Shown piece after piece: positions 52,266 through 63,159 of a stretch of DNA of 64,000 nt. Both the position numbers and the translations under genes were made by a program. Under the pieces are notes generated by a model. The model was not told where the DNA came from. It did not search any database and saw nothing but the letters and a program-made list of their open reading frames with translations. The stretch's first letter is position 1. Every line of letters starts with the position of its first letter. Origin of the DNA: Cladopsammia gracilis (taxonomy: Eukaryota > Cnidaria > Anthozoa > Scleractinia > Dendrophylliidae); assembly GCA_022457155.1 (NCBI GenBank), contig JAJGOT010001098.1, forward strand, positions 1-64,000, given 5' to 3'.

Positions 52266-55232
52266 ATGAATAGCCCAATTATTGACATCAAAGGGCTATC
52301 AGTAAATGTCAGAGGATTAAACATGTCACTAAAACGTCGAGCTGTCTTTAGGTGGCTGCATCAACAAAATTGCTCTTTCACCTTTTAAAAAGAAACTTAC
52401 AGTTCAAAAGAATGCGAAAACGCCTGGCAAGCGGAATGGGGAGGCAAAGTATTTTTCAATGATGGAACAAGACATAGTAAAGGAACTATGTTTCTCTTCC
52501 ATCCCAAATTGAAATTTGAATTGGAAAAACAAATTGTTGACAAAAATGGTAGATATCTAATTTTAGACGGCGCTCTTGAAGACGCTCGAATTATTCTTGT
52601 CAATATTTACCCACCAAACGATGTAAACCAACAAATCTCCTTTATCAACGATTTGCAGAATCGACTTGAAGACTATGCAGATGAAACAATCATAATTGGC
52701 GGATATTTTAATTGCGCCCTATCTGAATTAGATAAGAAAGGCAGCAATCCTAATTCCCGGAAACTACCAGTAACTGAAGAAATTAATAAACTAAGTAACC
52801 TGCACGGTTTAAACGACATCTGGAGCGAGCGCAACCCAAATGAAAAACAATTTACGTGGAGGAATAAGTCCTTCAAAATACAGTGTCGCCTAGATTATTT
52901 TCTAATTTCAAAAGGATTAAACGATTTGATTAAAAAAATGCAAAATCTTATATGCACCAGAAACTGACCACTCCGCTATTCTCCTGCACATTAAATCTGT
53001 AGAACTAAAGCAAGAAAAAGGTCCGGGTTTTTGGAAATTTAATCAGTCCCTCCTTCAAGATGAACCTTATGTATCCAAGTTGCGTGAAGAACTCGAGAAC
53101 TACAAGCAAAAGTACATCGATGTAGAGGATTTAAACTTGAGAGATGGGATCTGATTAAAATGGAGATCAGAGGTTTTACAGTCAAGTACTCAAAGAACAA
53201 AGCACGGAAAATGAGGTCCACCGAAACCCTTCTCCAAAACCAAATTAATGATCTCTATAAAACAGCTGAGGCTGAACCCAATAACAAACAAATAATTTGT
53301 GAGCTTCAAAATACCAGACTGCGCCTACAAAAAATTATGCAATACAAAACAAAAGGCGCTATTCTAAGGAGTAAAGTACGGTGGCATGAGAGTGGCGAAC
53401 GCAACACTCGTTACTTCTATAACCTCGAGAAAAGAAGCCACGACAAAAAGACAATTACAAAATTAAAACGTCCAAATGGCACATTTATTAATAATCAATT
53501 TGAGATCTTACAAGAGCAAATGGATTTTTATAAAACACTTTACACCTCTGAGGTGCATCCCGAAAACGTGATCAACCAGGCCTCCACTTTCTTTAAAAAC
53601 ATCACCTCGTTAGATGATACGGACAAGTTATCGTGCGAAGGAAAGGTTTCAGCAGAAGAATGTTTAAAAGCTTTAAAAGATTTTAAAAACGAAAAATCGC
53701 CAGGAACAGATGGACTACCTGTAGAATTTTATACATTTTTTTGGAAAGAACTTCATCTTGATATGATCAATAGTTTTAACTATGCTTTTGATACTGGAAC
53801 TCTTTCTATCTCTCAAAGACGAGGAATCATTACACTTATCCCGAAACCGAATAAAGACACCACCTCGCTAGAGAACCTTAGGCCAATTTCTCTTCTTAAT
53901 GTTGATTACAAAATACTGACAAAAGCAATTGCGAAGCGTCTAGAAAAAGTTCTTCCGAAAATCATTAATCCTGACCAAACTGGATGTCAAACAACGTTAT
54001 ATTGGTGAAAATGTTCGTTTGATCTTAGACCTAATGTCCTACAAGGAAGAAAAAAAATTGCTTGGAGCTGCTCTTTTTATTGACTTTAGAAAAGCTTTGG
54101 ATTCTATCGAATGGAGTTTCTTAATTAAAACTCTGAATAACTTTAATTTTGGACCTGACATTCAAAATTGGGTTAACATTTTTTTACAACAACGTTACAA
54201 GCTGCGTCTTAAACAATGGCCATGCATCTGAATTTTTCGTTTTAGAACGAGGCTCAGACAAGGTTGCCCTTTATCCGGACTGTTATTTGTAATAGGAAAA
54301 GAAGTGCTCACTAATGCCATAAGAAATGAACCCACAATAAAAGGAATTAAGGTAGGCGAGAAAGAAATTAAAGTGTCGTTATATGCAGATGATACCACAG
54401 TGTTTGTACGAGACCTTGATTCTATCACAAATTTGTTAGCACTTTTAAATGACTTCAAACAATTCTCTTGATTGGAAGTTAACACTACCAAAACAGAAGG
54501 AACGTGGCTTGGCCTCTGGAAAAGTAATACCGAAGCTCCTTTTGGTTTTCGCTGGCCTCGAGACCCAATAAAAGCGCTTGGCATTATCTTCTCTTATGAT
54601 TCAAAAAAAGCAAATAAACTAAATTTCGTAGAGAAAATTAGAAATTTAGAAGACTTTAAATAGTTGGAAGAAAAGAAACCTTACGCTTTACGGAAAAGTA
54701 AACATAGTTAAAACCCTAGGTCTTTCCAAATTGATATACAGTGCGTCTGTTCTTGTTATCCCTGAACAACTAATAAATGAAATAAACTCAATAATCCCAA
54801 ATTTCATTTGGGGTGGAAAACCCGCAAAGATCAAGAAATCAACTATTATTGGTGAAAAAAAAAACAAGGTGGCCTTAAAATGACTGATTTTAACATCATG
54901 AACAAAGCCCTTAAGGTCGCTTAGATACCGCGTATAAGAGCTGCTAATGAAGCATCCTGGAAAATCATCCCTGAAGCAGCCTTAGCTTAGATAAACATGG
55001 AGGGCTGTCTTTCTTGACAAATTGTAATTATGATGTTGGAACATTGCAAGCCGATAATTTACCATCCTTTTACCTCGAAGTTTCGAAAGAGTGGAAAATC
55101 ACAAATGATTGTATGAGAACCGGAACCTCCTCAATCGGTGAAGAGATCATTTGAAACAACCGAAATATTTTAATAAATGGTAAACCGTTATTCTACAAAA
55201 GCTGGTTTGACAAAACTATCCTGAAAATTAAA
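52266..55232 (+). pseudogene. LINE B ORF2, endonuclease and reverse transcriptase, upstream of insertion
   Basis: It begins 'MNSPIIDIKGLSVNVRGLN'. It has the endonuclease blocks 'LVNIYPPNDVNQQISFIN' and 'IIIGGYFN' (the usual GDFN Asp is Tyr here), then 'RLDYFLIS'. The RT region (53160-54008) contains 'ERNTRYFYNLEKRSHDK', 'MDFYKTLYTSEV', 'SPGTDGLPVEFYTFFWKE' and 'ENLRPISLLNVDYKILTKAI'; 54019-54231 has 'GAALFIDFRKALDSI', and about 54370 the 'SLYADDTTVFV' catalytic block. Multiple stops and frameshifts make it dead. The C-terminal part continues after the 55233-56712 insertion. Confidence 0.85.
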
Positions 55233-56712
55233 TAGACTGCGAGCAGTCCCTCTCTGGATAGTCGAGCGGGCTCGGCGAGCGAGCGAAAGTAATTCGAACC
55301 GAGGGGGCTCTGGGGAAGAGGCGGGAAAGGAGAGAGGGACTGCAGTCTCTTCTGTAACAAACGCGTTCAGGTAGCCCCGCCCACCAAGTGTGAGAACCCG
55401 CTAAAAATAAACTAATACTGTCAACTTAATAAAAGACAACTCCGCCTCTATTTGTCGCTCTGCTTGTAAACACCCGCGAAACCGGCACGTAGGCTATTTA
55501 AAAATAGAACAGTGCATTGTACTATGCCGATTGTAGATTTGTTATTTACAAAGCGGACGTCATTCACGTCGTTTATTCAAGGACAGAAAATGTAACTTCT
55601 GCTATGCGTGAGCTTGTTTTGTTTGTTCTTATGGCCTCGATGAGCGAAAAAACGCCTACGAAACCGGTACGGAGAAGAAGTGGAGGAAAAAACCCGAAGA
55701 AAGAAACAGAGGCCTCTGATTTTTGTCGTATGTGTATGACAAATTTTAAGAATAAAGGGGACTCATATATCATCTAAAAACCTTTTCACTACTTCGAAGG
55801 ATGGCGCTCCGCCTAACAAAATCGTGACTTAAAGTAAAAGCTTTCCGAAAAATTTGCACCCAATCTATCTACTCGTGTTTGCAAAAAATGTGCGCTCAGT
55901 GAAAATAAGAAATACGGAGGATTTTAAACCTTTTAAATGCCGCGTACAACGGACAAGAGGTCAAGTCTGTCTGCTGCGGTTTCCGGTGTTTTGTCGTTGC
56001 AGGATATTTTTAAAATAATTTTGCAGATCCATTTAGCAAGCTTACCAGGCCGAGTTGAAGCTTGAAAAGAAAGCTATTCATTTTTTAGAGACTTGAAGTT
56101 TGCCTCAATCAAGGCTGTTGATTTTAGCATCCATTCGCTTGCCGTTATAGCCGGGTGGAGCTAGCGATGTTTATAATTCCTACTTTGGCAATTTTCAGTC
56201 TAACGACTGTTTTGTTTTTGCCACTATCTCACAAGGACAAAGCTTTGATAATTTATTGATTTTCCGAATCTAGTTGGTAGCACAGCCATGACATCTTACC
56301 CCGATAGAAGCGCTTCCACCGCTATGTCTGTTATTCTTTTAAAACTGAACCGCCGAGGCGACCAGACAAATTGTCTCAAACATTTTCATTCCCGCTATTA
56401 CATGTGATCGTCTAAACTTCCTTTACTCTGATGTGAAACTGGAGATATCGATTCACACTAGATGTGTCAAGATTATTAATACTCGTCAAACTTCCCTGAC
56501 AGCTTTCTATTGTCTATGAACCAATCGGAGTTTTCCGTCCCTGGTGCGGCGGAGAATTCGAACGCGAAAGTTACAGAAAAGACTGCAGTCCCTTTTCCTA
56601 CCGCCTCCCCCCAGTTTCCCTTCCGCTCGTTTGCTCGCTCCAGTCTCGCCGAGCTTGTTTTCGTGATTAGCTCACCCGCTCGATTGACTGAAAAGGGACA
56701 GCTTGCAGTCTA
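55233..56712. mobile_element. Mutator-like element: 140-bp TIRs, 9-bp target duplication
   Basis: Ends TAGACTGC...GCAGTCTA are inverted repeats over roughly 140 bases (GC-rich, with 'gagcgggc' and 'ctcggcgag' blocks and an inner 'gactgcagtc'). The nine bases AAAATTAAA occur at 55224-55232 and again at 56713-56721. Nine-base duplications with long TIRs are typical of the MuDR/Mutator class. The element interrupts LINE B ORF2 between 'TILKIK' and 'DLLQHDGN'. It has no transposase, so it is non-autonomous. Confidence 0.85.
55618..55777 (+). CDS. Short ORF with CxxC pair inside the Mutator-like element
   Basis: The frame (open from 55517) includes 'MASMSEKTPTKPVRRRSGGK' and 'DFCRMCMTNFKNKG'; about 40 codons on, another frame gives 'STRVCKKCALSEN'. 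Two CxxC pairs spaced like this suggest an eroded zinc-binding domain, either the remnant N-terminus of an element-encoded protein or a captured host fragment. It is too short and decayed to name. Confidence 0.35.
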
Positions 56713-57491
56713 AAAATTAAAGACCTCCTTCAACATGACGGCAATTTCCTATCGTTCAAAAACTTTTGCGACAAATTTAAGATTAAAACCCCTTTCACTT
56801 TCTATTTTGGCCTCATAAGCACCATACCAACCTCTTGGAAAAATTCAATTAAAAATTCTCCTTCGCAGACTTCAGAAAGTGAGAAAATAGAGGTAATTAT
56901 TTCCACAAAAAATGTGTACAAAATTTTGATAAAGGACACTTTCAAACCACCTACCGCTGAAAGTAAGATATTAGGGCATGGTTTTTCTCATGAATCTATC
57001 TATAAAGTCTACATACTACCTTTTCAGATAAAAATGATACTAAAATAACAATGTTCCAATATAAAATCATCCATAATATACTTTCCACAAAAGCAAGTCT
57101 CTTTAGGGCCAAAATTTGTGACGGCAACATATGCCCTCTATGCTTAACTGATATACACTCCTTGGACCACATATTCTTACATTGCTTTTTTACTATTGCC
57201 TTCTGGAAAATGTTTCAAAGTTGGTGGTACACCAAAACTAAACAATCACTAACATTATCAAATAGTATGATTCTATATGGAGTTTTTAGCAATACGGAAC
57301 ATACGTTCTCGATAAACTATGCGCTTCTAACCGCTAAATTTTCAATATACCGCAGCTGCCTATTCGACGTAACACTCTCTTTCGACAGCTTTCTCACACT
57401 CTTATACGAAAAACTGAACATTCAGAAGCAGATTGCTATCAAAAATAAGACCATTACCGCCTTCGAAAAAACTTTTCATCATCTTCATTGA
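56713..57491 (+). pseudogene. LINE B ORF2, C-terminal part
   Basis: After the insertion, ORF2 resumes with 'DLLQHDGNFLSFKNFCDKFK' and ends at 57491 with the frame 57051-57491. That frame includes 'ICPLCLTDIHSLDHIFLHCF', the C-x2-C-x7-H-x4-C Cys/His motif typical of the ORF2 C-terminus of this LINE clade. The last 146 codons are intact. Confidence 0.8.
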
Positions 57492-57712
57492 CTTTTACAG
57501 TTACTTTATTTGTAATTTGTAATGTAATGTAATGTAACGTATTTCAATTTTGTTTAGCACTTTAATTTGCTAGTAATTTAGTTGAAGTCCAAAGTGTAAG
57601 TGGTTTCGTTGATGTATTGTAATTTGTAATGTAGTGGTTTCGGTTCTGTAAACTTGTTTTTTTAGTTTTTGGCAATAATAAAAGAAAAGAAAAGAAAAAA
57701 GAAAAAAATGTT
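57492..57712 (+). other. LINE B 3' UTR and poly(A)-like tail
   Basis: It starts after the ORF2 stop, contains 'aatgtaatgtaatgtaacg' repeats, and ends in 'aataataaaagaaaagaaaa' and further A-rich sequence. It marks the 3' end of LINE B. Confidence 0.7.
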
Positions 57713-57831
57713 TTAAAATAGTGATTTCATGACGAATTAGATTCTTAATCGTTCACAGTGTACAGTTGCGACGCGCCACAAAATATATTTTACAAGTTAG
57801 CCAATCAGGAAGCGCGAATTCAATTGACGGG

Positions 57832-58524
57832 CACAGTATGTTGCCCAGTTTCCGGCCACTTTAGTTTGTAATCGCTATAACTGTCTTCCGCAGTTTGTTG
57901 ACAGACTACTACTAAAACAAATCATGACTTACGTACTTTTAGTCACGCTATACATGCATAAGCTGTTGTTAATTCGTAATCTTTGTTACACTAACACATG
58001 TATCTTTAATTTCTCGACCAGGAAATTTTAATATTCGGTTCTTTCACTTAATAAGAAATAGGTTTTGAGCAATGTGTCTTTTAGTGGCCGGAAACTGGCA
58101 CACTAGGTTGAAATCTTCGCTGAGAGTTTGAGTGCTAAAATTTCAGGAACAGCCCTATTCCAGCTGACGATAATAGATTCCCTAATCACTTTCATCTTTT
58201 ATCTAACATTTGTCCAAAAATTATGAAGCTCCTTGAGATATTTCCTGTGAAACGAGCTATTTGTCTATCTACGGTAGTTTTGATGTGCAGTGAAACGAGC
58301 CAAAATTAATCGCTAAACGTTCAATCACATGGACAAAACATTTCCCTCCTCGGCCGTTTCTTGTTCAAAAAGAACGCCAAAACCACCAATGTGTAGCGGA
58401 AATGTTCGTCTTTCTTTCGGAACGCTTCGGTGGACGAAAATTTAAAACTCCGACGAACATAACCGACATAATTGTTTTTTTGGCCGGAAACTGGTACTGG
58501 CCGGAAACTGGGCAACACACTGCA
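57832..58524. mobile_element. TIR element with 'GTTGCCCAGTTTCCGGCCA' ends
   Basis: The left end 'cagtatgttgcccagtttcc' is inverted at the right end '(ggaaactgggcaacacactg)'. Internal extra copies of 'ggccggaaactggcac' occur at about 58086 and 58482. It is about 690 bases with no convincing ORF: a non-autonomous DNA element. Confidence 0.6.
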
Positions 58525-59092
58525 CGCCTCCTCGCGAAGTTGAGGACGGTCAAATGTAATGTCGCTTCGTGTTTAAGTAGCCTGAGTGTAAAGTTAGTGA
58601 CAAAATATGAAGATTTTATTCACTGTGTTTTGCCGCGTATCCGCAGTTACGGAAATGATTATAAGAGTTAGCTTGTGATATGGTGCAAACTTGTAAAAAC
58701 AAAATGTTGCGTGCTCGCGGTAAGGCGCGTCGCACGCACATTCAGTCAAATAGTAAAATATCGCGATCGAAACTTCATGTCGATTTTCACAGCAGCAAAT
58801 CCTGTCGGGTACATTATTTGAGTTTCTTTTAACCCTATTCAGAAAAGAGGACAAAACCTTAGTACAAGGCGCAAGAGTCGTTTAGTTTCCTAAAGGGCGA
58901 GCCATTAGAACCATTAGACTTCTGAGACTTCTGTGTTGCCGCAGGAATTTTTTTGCTATAAATATACTAAGCCTTAAGTCGGGGTTTCGCAGTCAGTTTG
59001 AAATATGTACTGTATTAAGATACTGTATTTTGTTATTATTTCAAACATTCAACCCCTTAAGTTATTTGAAACCAGAATCACTGAAAATGATC
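58525..59092. other. Unassigned DNA
   Basis: Short frames on both strands without motifs (58594-58854). Nothing supportable. Confidence 0.35.
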
Positions 59093-59162
59093 ATTTTGCC
59101 TTCACTACACAACCGAACACACTCAAAGGTTGAGGCATGGGCGCGTTGGTCAGCCAGGCCCA
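59093..59162. repeat. Direct repeat B2 (70 bp), pair of 59684-59753
   Basis: 'attttgccttcactacacaa' through 'gttggtcagccaggcccac' occurs here and at 59684-59753 in the same orientation. A partial third copy ('ggccagccaggcccacgata') lies near 59248. Confidence 0.85.
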
Positions 59163-59506
59163 CGATACATTTTATTATTGACAAAGGACTATCGTATTAC
59201 AATATTACTGTAATATACTATACTATAATATTACCATAACTCTAGGTTGGCCAGCCAGGCCCACGATACATTTTGTTATTGACAAAGAACTATAATATAA
59301 CGATAACTCTAAGCGCACCAGAGCCGGACACGTAAACCCCAAAAAACCAACTGTTGGAAAAAATAGGGACCGTGTACCCCCGACCTATGCAGTGGTGCTA
59401 CCTTTGGGGTTTTAAGGTGTTTTTAACTAAGAAACAAACGACTAAAATGCGGCTAAAAACTGCCGATAACAAATCTTAAGGTATTACAATAAACAAGACA
59501 AAAGTT

Positions 59507-59685
59507 AACTTGTTTGAACAGTACTAGAGGCGGCGAGGCTGACCGTAGAATGACACAAATCTATCAACGAACACTTTTCAAACTCACGAACCGTGAGCCC
59601 CTGCGCACTACACTAGTCCCCGGTTCTCTGCTCCGTGTCGGCAAAATATTAATTTATGTCAATACCGATTATCACAAATTACATA
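59507..59685. repeat. Direct repeat A2 (179 bp), pair of 62980-63158
   Basis: Starts 'aacttgtttgaacagtacta' and ends 'attatcacaaattacata'. It is apparently identical to 62980-63158 and in the same orientation. The short peptides predicted from both copies start in this repeat and are not genes. Confidence 0.92.
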
Positions 59686-59753
59686 TTTTGCCTTCACTAC
59701 ACAACCGAACACACTCAAAGGTTGAGGCATGGGCGCGTTGGTCAGCCAGGCCC
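59684..59753. repeat. Direct repeat B1 (70 bp), abutting A2
   Basis: Identical in content to 59093-59162; it directly adjoins repeat A2, as expected for the internal B1-A2 junction of a split-repeat element. Confidence 0.85.
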
Positions 59754-59898
59754 ATAGTAGACAGCAAAAGAAAGGGCTAGAGCTCAGAGCGACAAGGACT
59801 TGAAGACTTCAAATCTGCTTGGCAGTGAATCCTTAACATAAATGTTTTAGCTGCTCGCCTCGACTAGCTAACCTGCTAACTGAAGGCAGTGGATATTC

Positions 59899-60523
59899 TC
59901 AGCTATCCGGGCCTTCTGCGTTTAAGTTATGAGCAAAGCTAAACTGGACATCCCTGCTACGAATAAGACATAACTCAGAGCTTCTAAGGAATCCTGAAAA
60001 AGTGAGAATAAACATAACTAGACTTTTTAATTGCAGAAGATTGTCCCAATCAGTTTTTTCAGCAAGTTGCTTGAGACGAGTAACTTCGAGGGGCTCGTTC
60101 CTCCTGGTGGTAGGTTTGGCTGGCAAGGCGAAGAGCGCCTTCTTTTGCAGCTATGACAGTCGGGTGTACTGAAGGAGAATCAACTCTGGCCAGCTAATGC
60201 GGCCACTTAAAAGCGTATAGTTGAAAGCACAATTGATGCAGACACTGACTTTGTGGACTCGAGCAGATGTTGCAGATACAGGGCACGATCCAAAGGTCCG
60301 ACCGGAAAATCAGGAATGCGCAACACGTCTTTAGCAAAGTCTCGCCATCTATTAAAGGTAGTTTTGCGATGACCCAGTGGCTTTCGAAGCAAGCACGGTG
60401 AATTTCAGATTCTGTTTTAGCTGGATAACTTGTACGTTGTCCGGGCTTCCTGCAGATCAAAATGCGGACGAGGAGATATCTAAGAACAACATGAAACACA
60501 TATAATGTAAGAGACGAACTCAT
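59899..60523 (-). pseudogene. Tyrosine recombinase of the PAT/DIRS-like element, broken
   Basis: The upstream part (60392-60207 frame) has 'FPVGPLDRALYLQHLLESTK', the core-binding (SAM-like) domain. The 59899-60126 frame contains 'ILTFSGFLRSSELCLIRSRD', the catalytic-domain start with the first active-site Arg of tyrosine recombinases. The C-terminal part with H-x2-R and Tyr is absent. Both segments are minus strand and in the correct order, but in different frames. Confidence 0.7.
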
Positions 60524-60659
60524 AAAGAAAAATGTACGGACGAACGGAAAATAATTTAAAAAAAAAAATGAATTTAAATTGGGCTCGCAACCCTGCTGTC
60601 AAAAACAGAAAACTATCCTAACTGATTCAACAAGCATAATACCAAACTTAAACCCCGTT

Positions 60660-61005
60660 GAGCTCCTCTTAGAAAATAGGGATGTTCCCCTATAGGGCAT
60701 AACATCATGCCCCTCTTGGACGTAACATTGAGCCTGTCTAAGCCACTCTCGGGCATAACATTGAGCCCCTCTTGGGCGTAACATTAAAACCCATCTAGGG
60801 CGTAACATTGAACCCCTCTTGGGCGTAACATTGAAAACCATTAAGGGCATTTCATAACGCTGAGCCCATCTAGGGCATTCGACAAGCCCCTCCAGGGCAT
60901 AACGCTGAGCCCATCTTGGGCATTCGGTAAACCCCTCAAGGGCATAACGCTGAGCCCATCTAGGGCATCCATTAAGCCCATCTAGGGCATAACACCTCTA
61001 ACAGG
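60660..61005. repeat. Minisatellite of 'gagcccatctagggcataac' type units
   Basis: About ten imperfect units of roughly 30-36 bases alternate 'gcccctcttgggcgtaacatt' and 'gcccatctagggcataacgct'. It lies between the recombinase and RT parts of the DIRS-like element. The short minus-strand frame across it is a by-product. Confidence 0.8.
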
Positions 61006-61275
61006 CAATTCAATCTAGGAAAAAAAATACCCCTAGAAACTTGACTCTGGTTGAAATACGTTCAGTAGGAAATCTGCAAAATAGTCATATCTCTGTGCAT
61101 TCACTTGGGACACGAAAGCTCTCACTAGATAACTCGTAGCCCGACCTAGGAGCGATACTAAAATCAATACGAATTGATAATGAAGGGACCGTCACGGGAT
61201 TACAACCGAAAATAGAGTTTCTGGCTTGACATCTATAAGTAAATTAGGCAAATTAAATTAGATAGAATGCCCCAA

Positions 61276-62330
61276 TCATGAATAAAGGTGCTCCAGTGGA
61301 AAACCATCTAAACGCAGAATGGGCCAGGAATGGGCAGACATCCAAAATGGTACGCTGAGACCTCCCTTAGCACTGCAAGATCTCGTATGGCTGAAGACTA
61401 TGCACGTTAAGTAAACCGGAGGACGCAGCCGGCTGTCGTGATGGGACCAATTTTGGGCAAAGGCGTATGCACCGCTGGAACCGGGTTGGTAGAATCTGAG
61501 TTGGGCCCCAAGACATTTGGCTTCATTAGGAAGAAAACCAGAGGTAAGCAAATCGGCATGAACCTGAAGGCTCGCAATCTTTGCGTTGTTGTAACCGACA
61601 GCAGCGACGAGACCGTCGTCTAAGAAGGCAACAATTTACCCGGCTTCAGATCTCCATTTCTCAATTAACGGCTTAAACAATTCCGTACTGAAACAGGTAA
61701 GGTGCTAAACTAAGACCGAAAGGTAAAACTGAAAACTTATAAAATATCTAGCGTGATCGGCGGAAAATGTCCAAGAAAAAGAAAGAAACTTTCGATGAAC
61801 GAAGATCTTCAACATGATGATGACCACAAGATCATAAGAGAACATATAGTCTCCCGGATTCTAAATCTCTTAGGCAACATTCAAGTCTTCGCATCTAAAA
61901 TTTTCTCTTGTCGTGACGCACATCTAAAATAAAACGCGTTAAACAGATTTTTGCGTTAACACAAACAAAGGGTCAATAGTGAAAGGTGGCTCGTAAACTT
62001 CAGTAATACAATGTGGACTAATGAGCTCGTTTATGACATTCTCAACGGAACTAGAATCCTTCAAAGCTAACGCGTTATTACTGGCCGTAAAAGACGTGGG
62101 AATTTTGAGCAACGGCAATTTGCATACAAATGGAATAACATCGATAATAAACTTCGGCGCGTTAATGCCCTTCCAGAACTCAATTTCTCGATATAATCTC
62201 CCTTAGACCGACACGAATTCCTGGTCAGATTTAAATTCGCATTGTACTTCGGGGTCCAAAAAACAAAATATAGAGATGATGGGCAAGAGTCCTCCTGATA
62301 GTAATCTTCGTCCAACTCCATGTCTGAACA
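61276..62330 (-). pseudogene. Reverse transcriptase region of the PAT/DIRS-like element
   Basis: On the minus strand about 62195-61970 reads 'REIEFWKGINAPKFIIDVIP', 'NNALALKDSSSVENVINELI' and 'CITEVYEPPFTIDPLFVLTQ', the conserved N-terminal RT block of DIRS elements. Around 61620-61440 it reads 'FLDDGLVAA' (the catalytic x-x-DD motif) followed by 'LLTSGFLPNEAKCLGAQ'. Between them the frame is broken and shortened. The RNase H part is not recognisable. Confidence 0.72.
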
Positions 62331-62446
62331 GAGTCAGGGGTTTTCCGCACGCAAACCAAACACCAGTAGCAGATCTTTGCACTAAATGTTGTTGATTAAG
62401 GCGAGAGAAGAAATTAGATGAATGTTGTCTTGCGATCTGTGGAGAT

Positions 62447-62827
62447 TTAGCCTGAATGGACGTCGGCAAGGTTTTCGTTGGTGGGAAGAACGCGCGGTGA
62501 AACGCTTACGGCTCTGTAAATTTTCTTTTCGTCATCTTCGTCGTCGGCCAAATCATGATGTTTGTATTCATTGACAGTTTTCCAACCAAACGGTGACTTA
62601 TCTGCAAGCAGGATGAATTTTGCACGCTCTTGCACGAGAGCCAAACCTTTGTCTAAGGCATCCTTTAATTTCTGCATGTCTTTGCGTTCCAGAGCGGCCT
62701 TTGCGTCCTTCATGGTTTCTTTAATCGCTTTATTGACGTTGTACTTGTCCTCGCTGCTCTTCTTGTTGAATTGCGGAGTGAAACTGCGCTTGATTCTTTT
62801 GATTTCTGTCATCTGCTGGGCAGCCAT
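62447..62827 (-). CDS. Gag-like ORF of the PAT/DIRS-like element, 126 aa
   Basis: The ATG at 62827 starts 'MAAQQMTEIKRIKRSFTPQF'. It continues 'NVNKAIKETMKDAKAALERK', 'LALVQERAKFILLADKSPFG' and 'WKTVNEYKHHDLADDEDDEK'. The combination of a helical repeat, an LADKSxxGW block and an acidic DDEK segment is typical of the first ORF of cnidarian and fish DIRS-like elements. The frame is open and probably lacks part of the C-terminus. It is the first gene after repeat A1. Confidence 0.7.
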   Translation of the reverse strand: MAAQQMTEIKRIKRSFTPQFNKKSSEDKYNVNKAIKETMKDAKAALERKDMQKLKDALDKGLALVQERAKFILLADKSPFGWKTVNEYKHHDLADDEDDEKKIYRAVSVSPRVLPTNENLADVHSG

Positions 62828-62979
62828 ATCCTCATGTGAACGCTTGAGATCTAAACTGGAATCTTAAACCAGAGTCTTAAACTGACCAAGAAGGTCCTGG
62901 TTGTTCTGTGTTATTAGTCGTACCGCTGTAGCCTCATTCATATTGCCAGGGAGGAAAGCAAAAAATTGGGGTAACATTG

Positions 62980-63158
62980 AACTTGTTTGAACAGTACTAG
63001 AGGCGGCGAGGCTGACCGTAGAATGACACAAATCTATCAACGAACACTTTTCAAACTCACGAACCGTGAGCCCCTGCGCACTACACTAGTCCCCGGTTCT
63101 CTGCTCCGTGTCGGCAAAATATTAATTTATGTCAATACCGATTATCACAAATTACATA
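62980..63158. repeat. Direct repeat A1 (179 bp), pair of 59507-59685
   Basis: See the A2 copy; the sequences appear identical. This copy marks the 5' end of the element (minus-strand sense) and is cut on its outer side by the LINE starting at about 63159. Confidence 0.92.
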
Positions 63159-63159
63159 G

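Larger units (their letters stand above)
59093..63158 (-). mobile_element. PAT/DIRS-like retrotransposon with split direct repeats
   Basis: Read on the minus strand the order is: repeat A1 (63158-62980), gag (62827-62447), reverse transcriptase (about 62200-61290), tyrosine recombinase (about 60523-59899), repeat B1 (59753-59684), repeat A2 (59685-59507) and repeat B2 (59162-59093). The A1 - ORFs - B1 - A2 - B2 order is the split direct repeat architecture of PAT/Ngaro-type elements, which integrate by a tyrosine recombinase without target duplication. Coding parts are broken. A LINE adjoins A1 at 63159, and an extra 340 bases lie between A2 and B2. Confidence 0.72.

Noticed and set aside
59507..63158. 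LTR retrotransposon with 179-bp LTRs
   Set aside because: The coding content (DIRS-type gag, FLDDG RT, tyrosine recombinase) and the additional B1/B2 repeats fit split direct repeats better. No TG...CA ends, primer site or integrase were seen.
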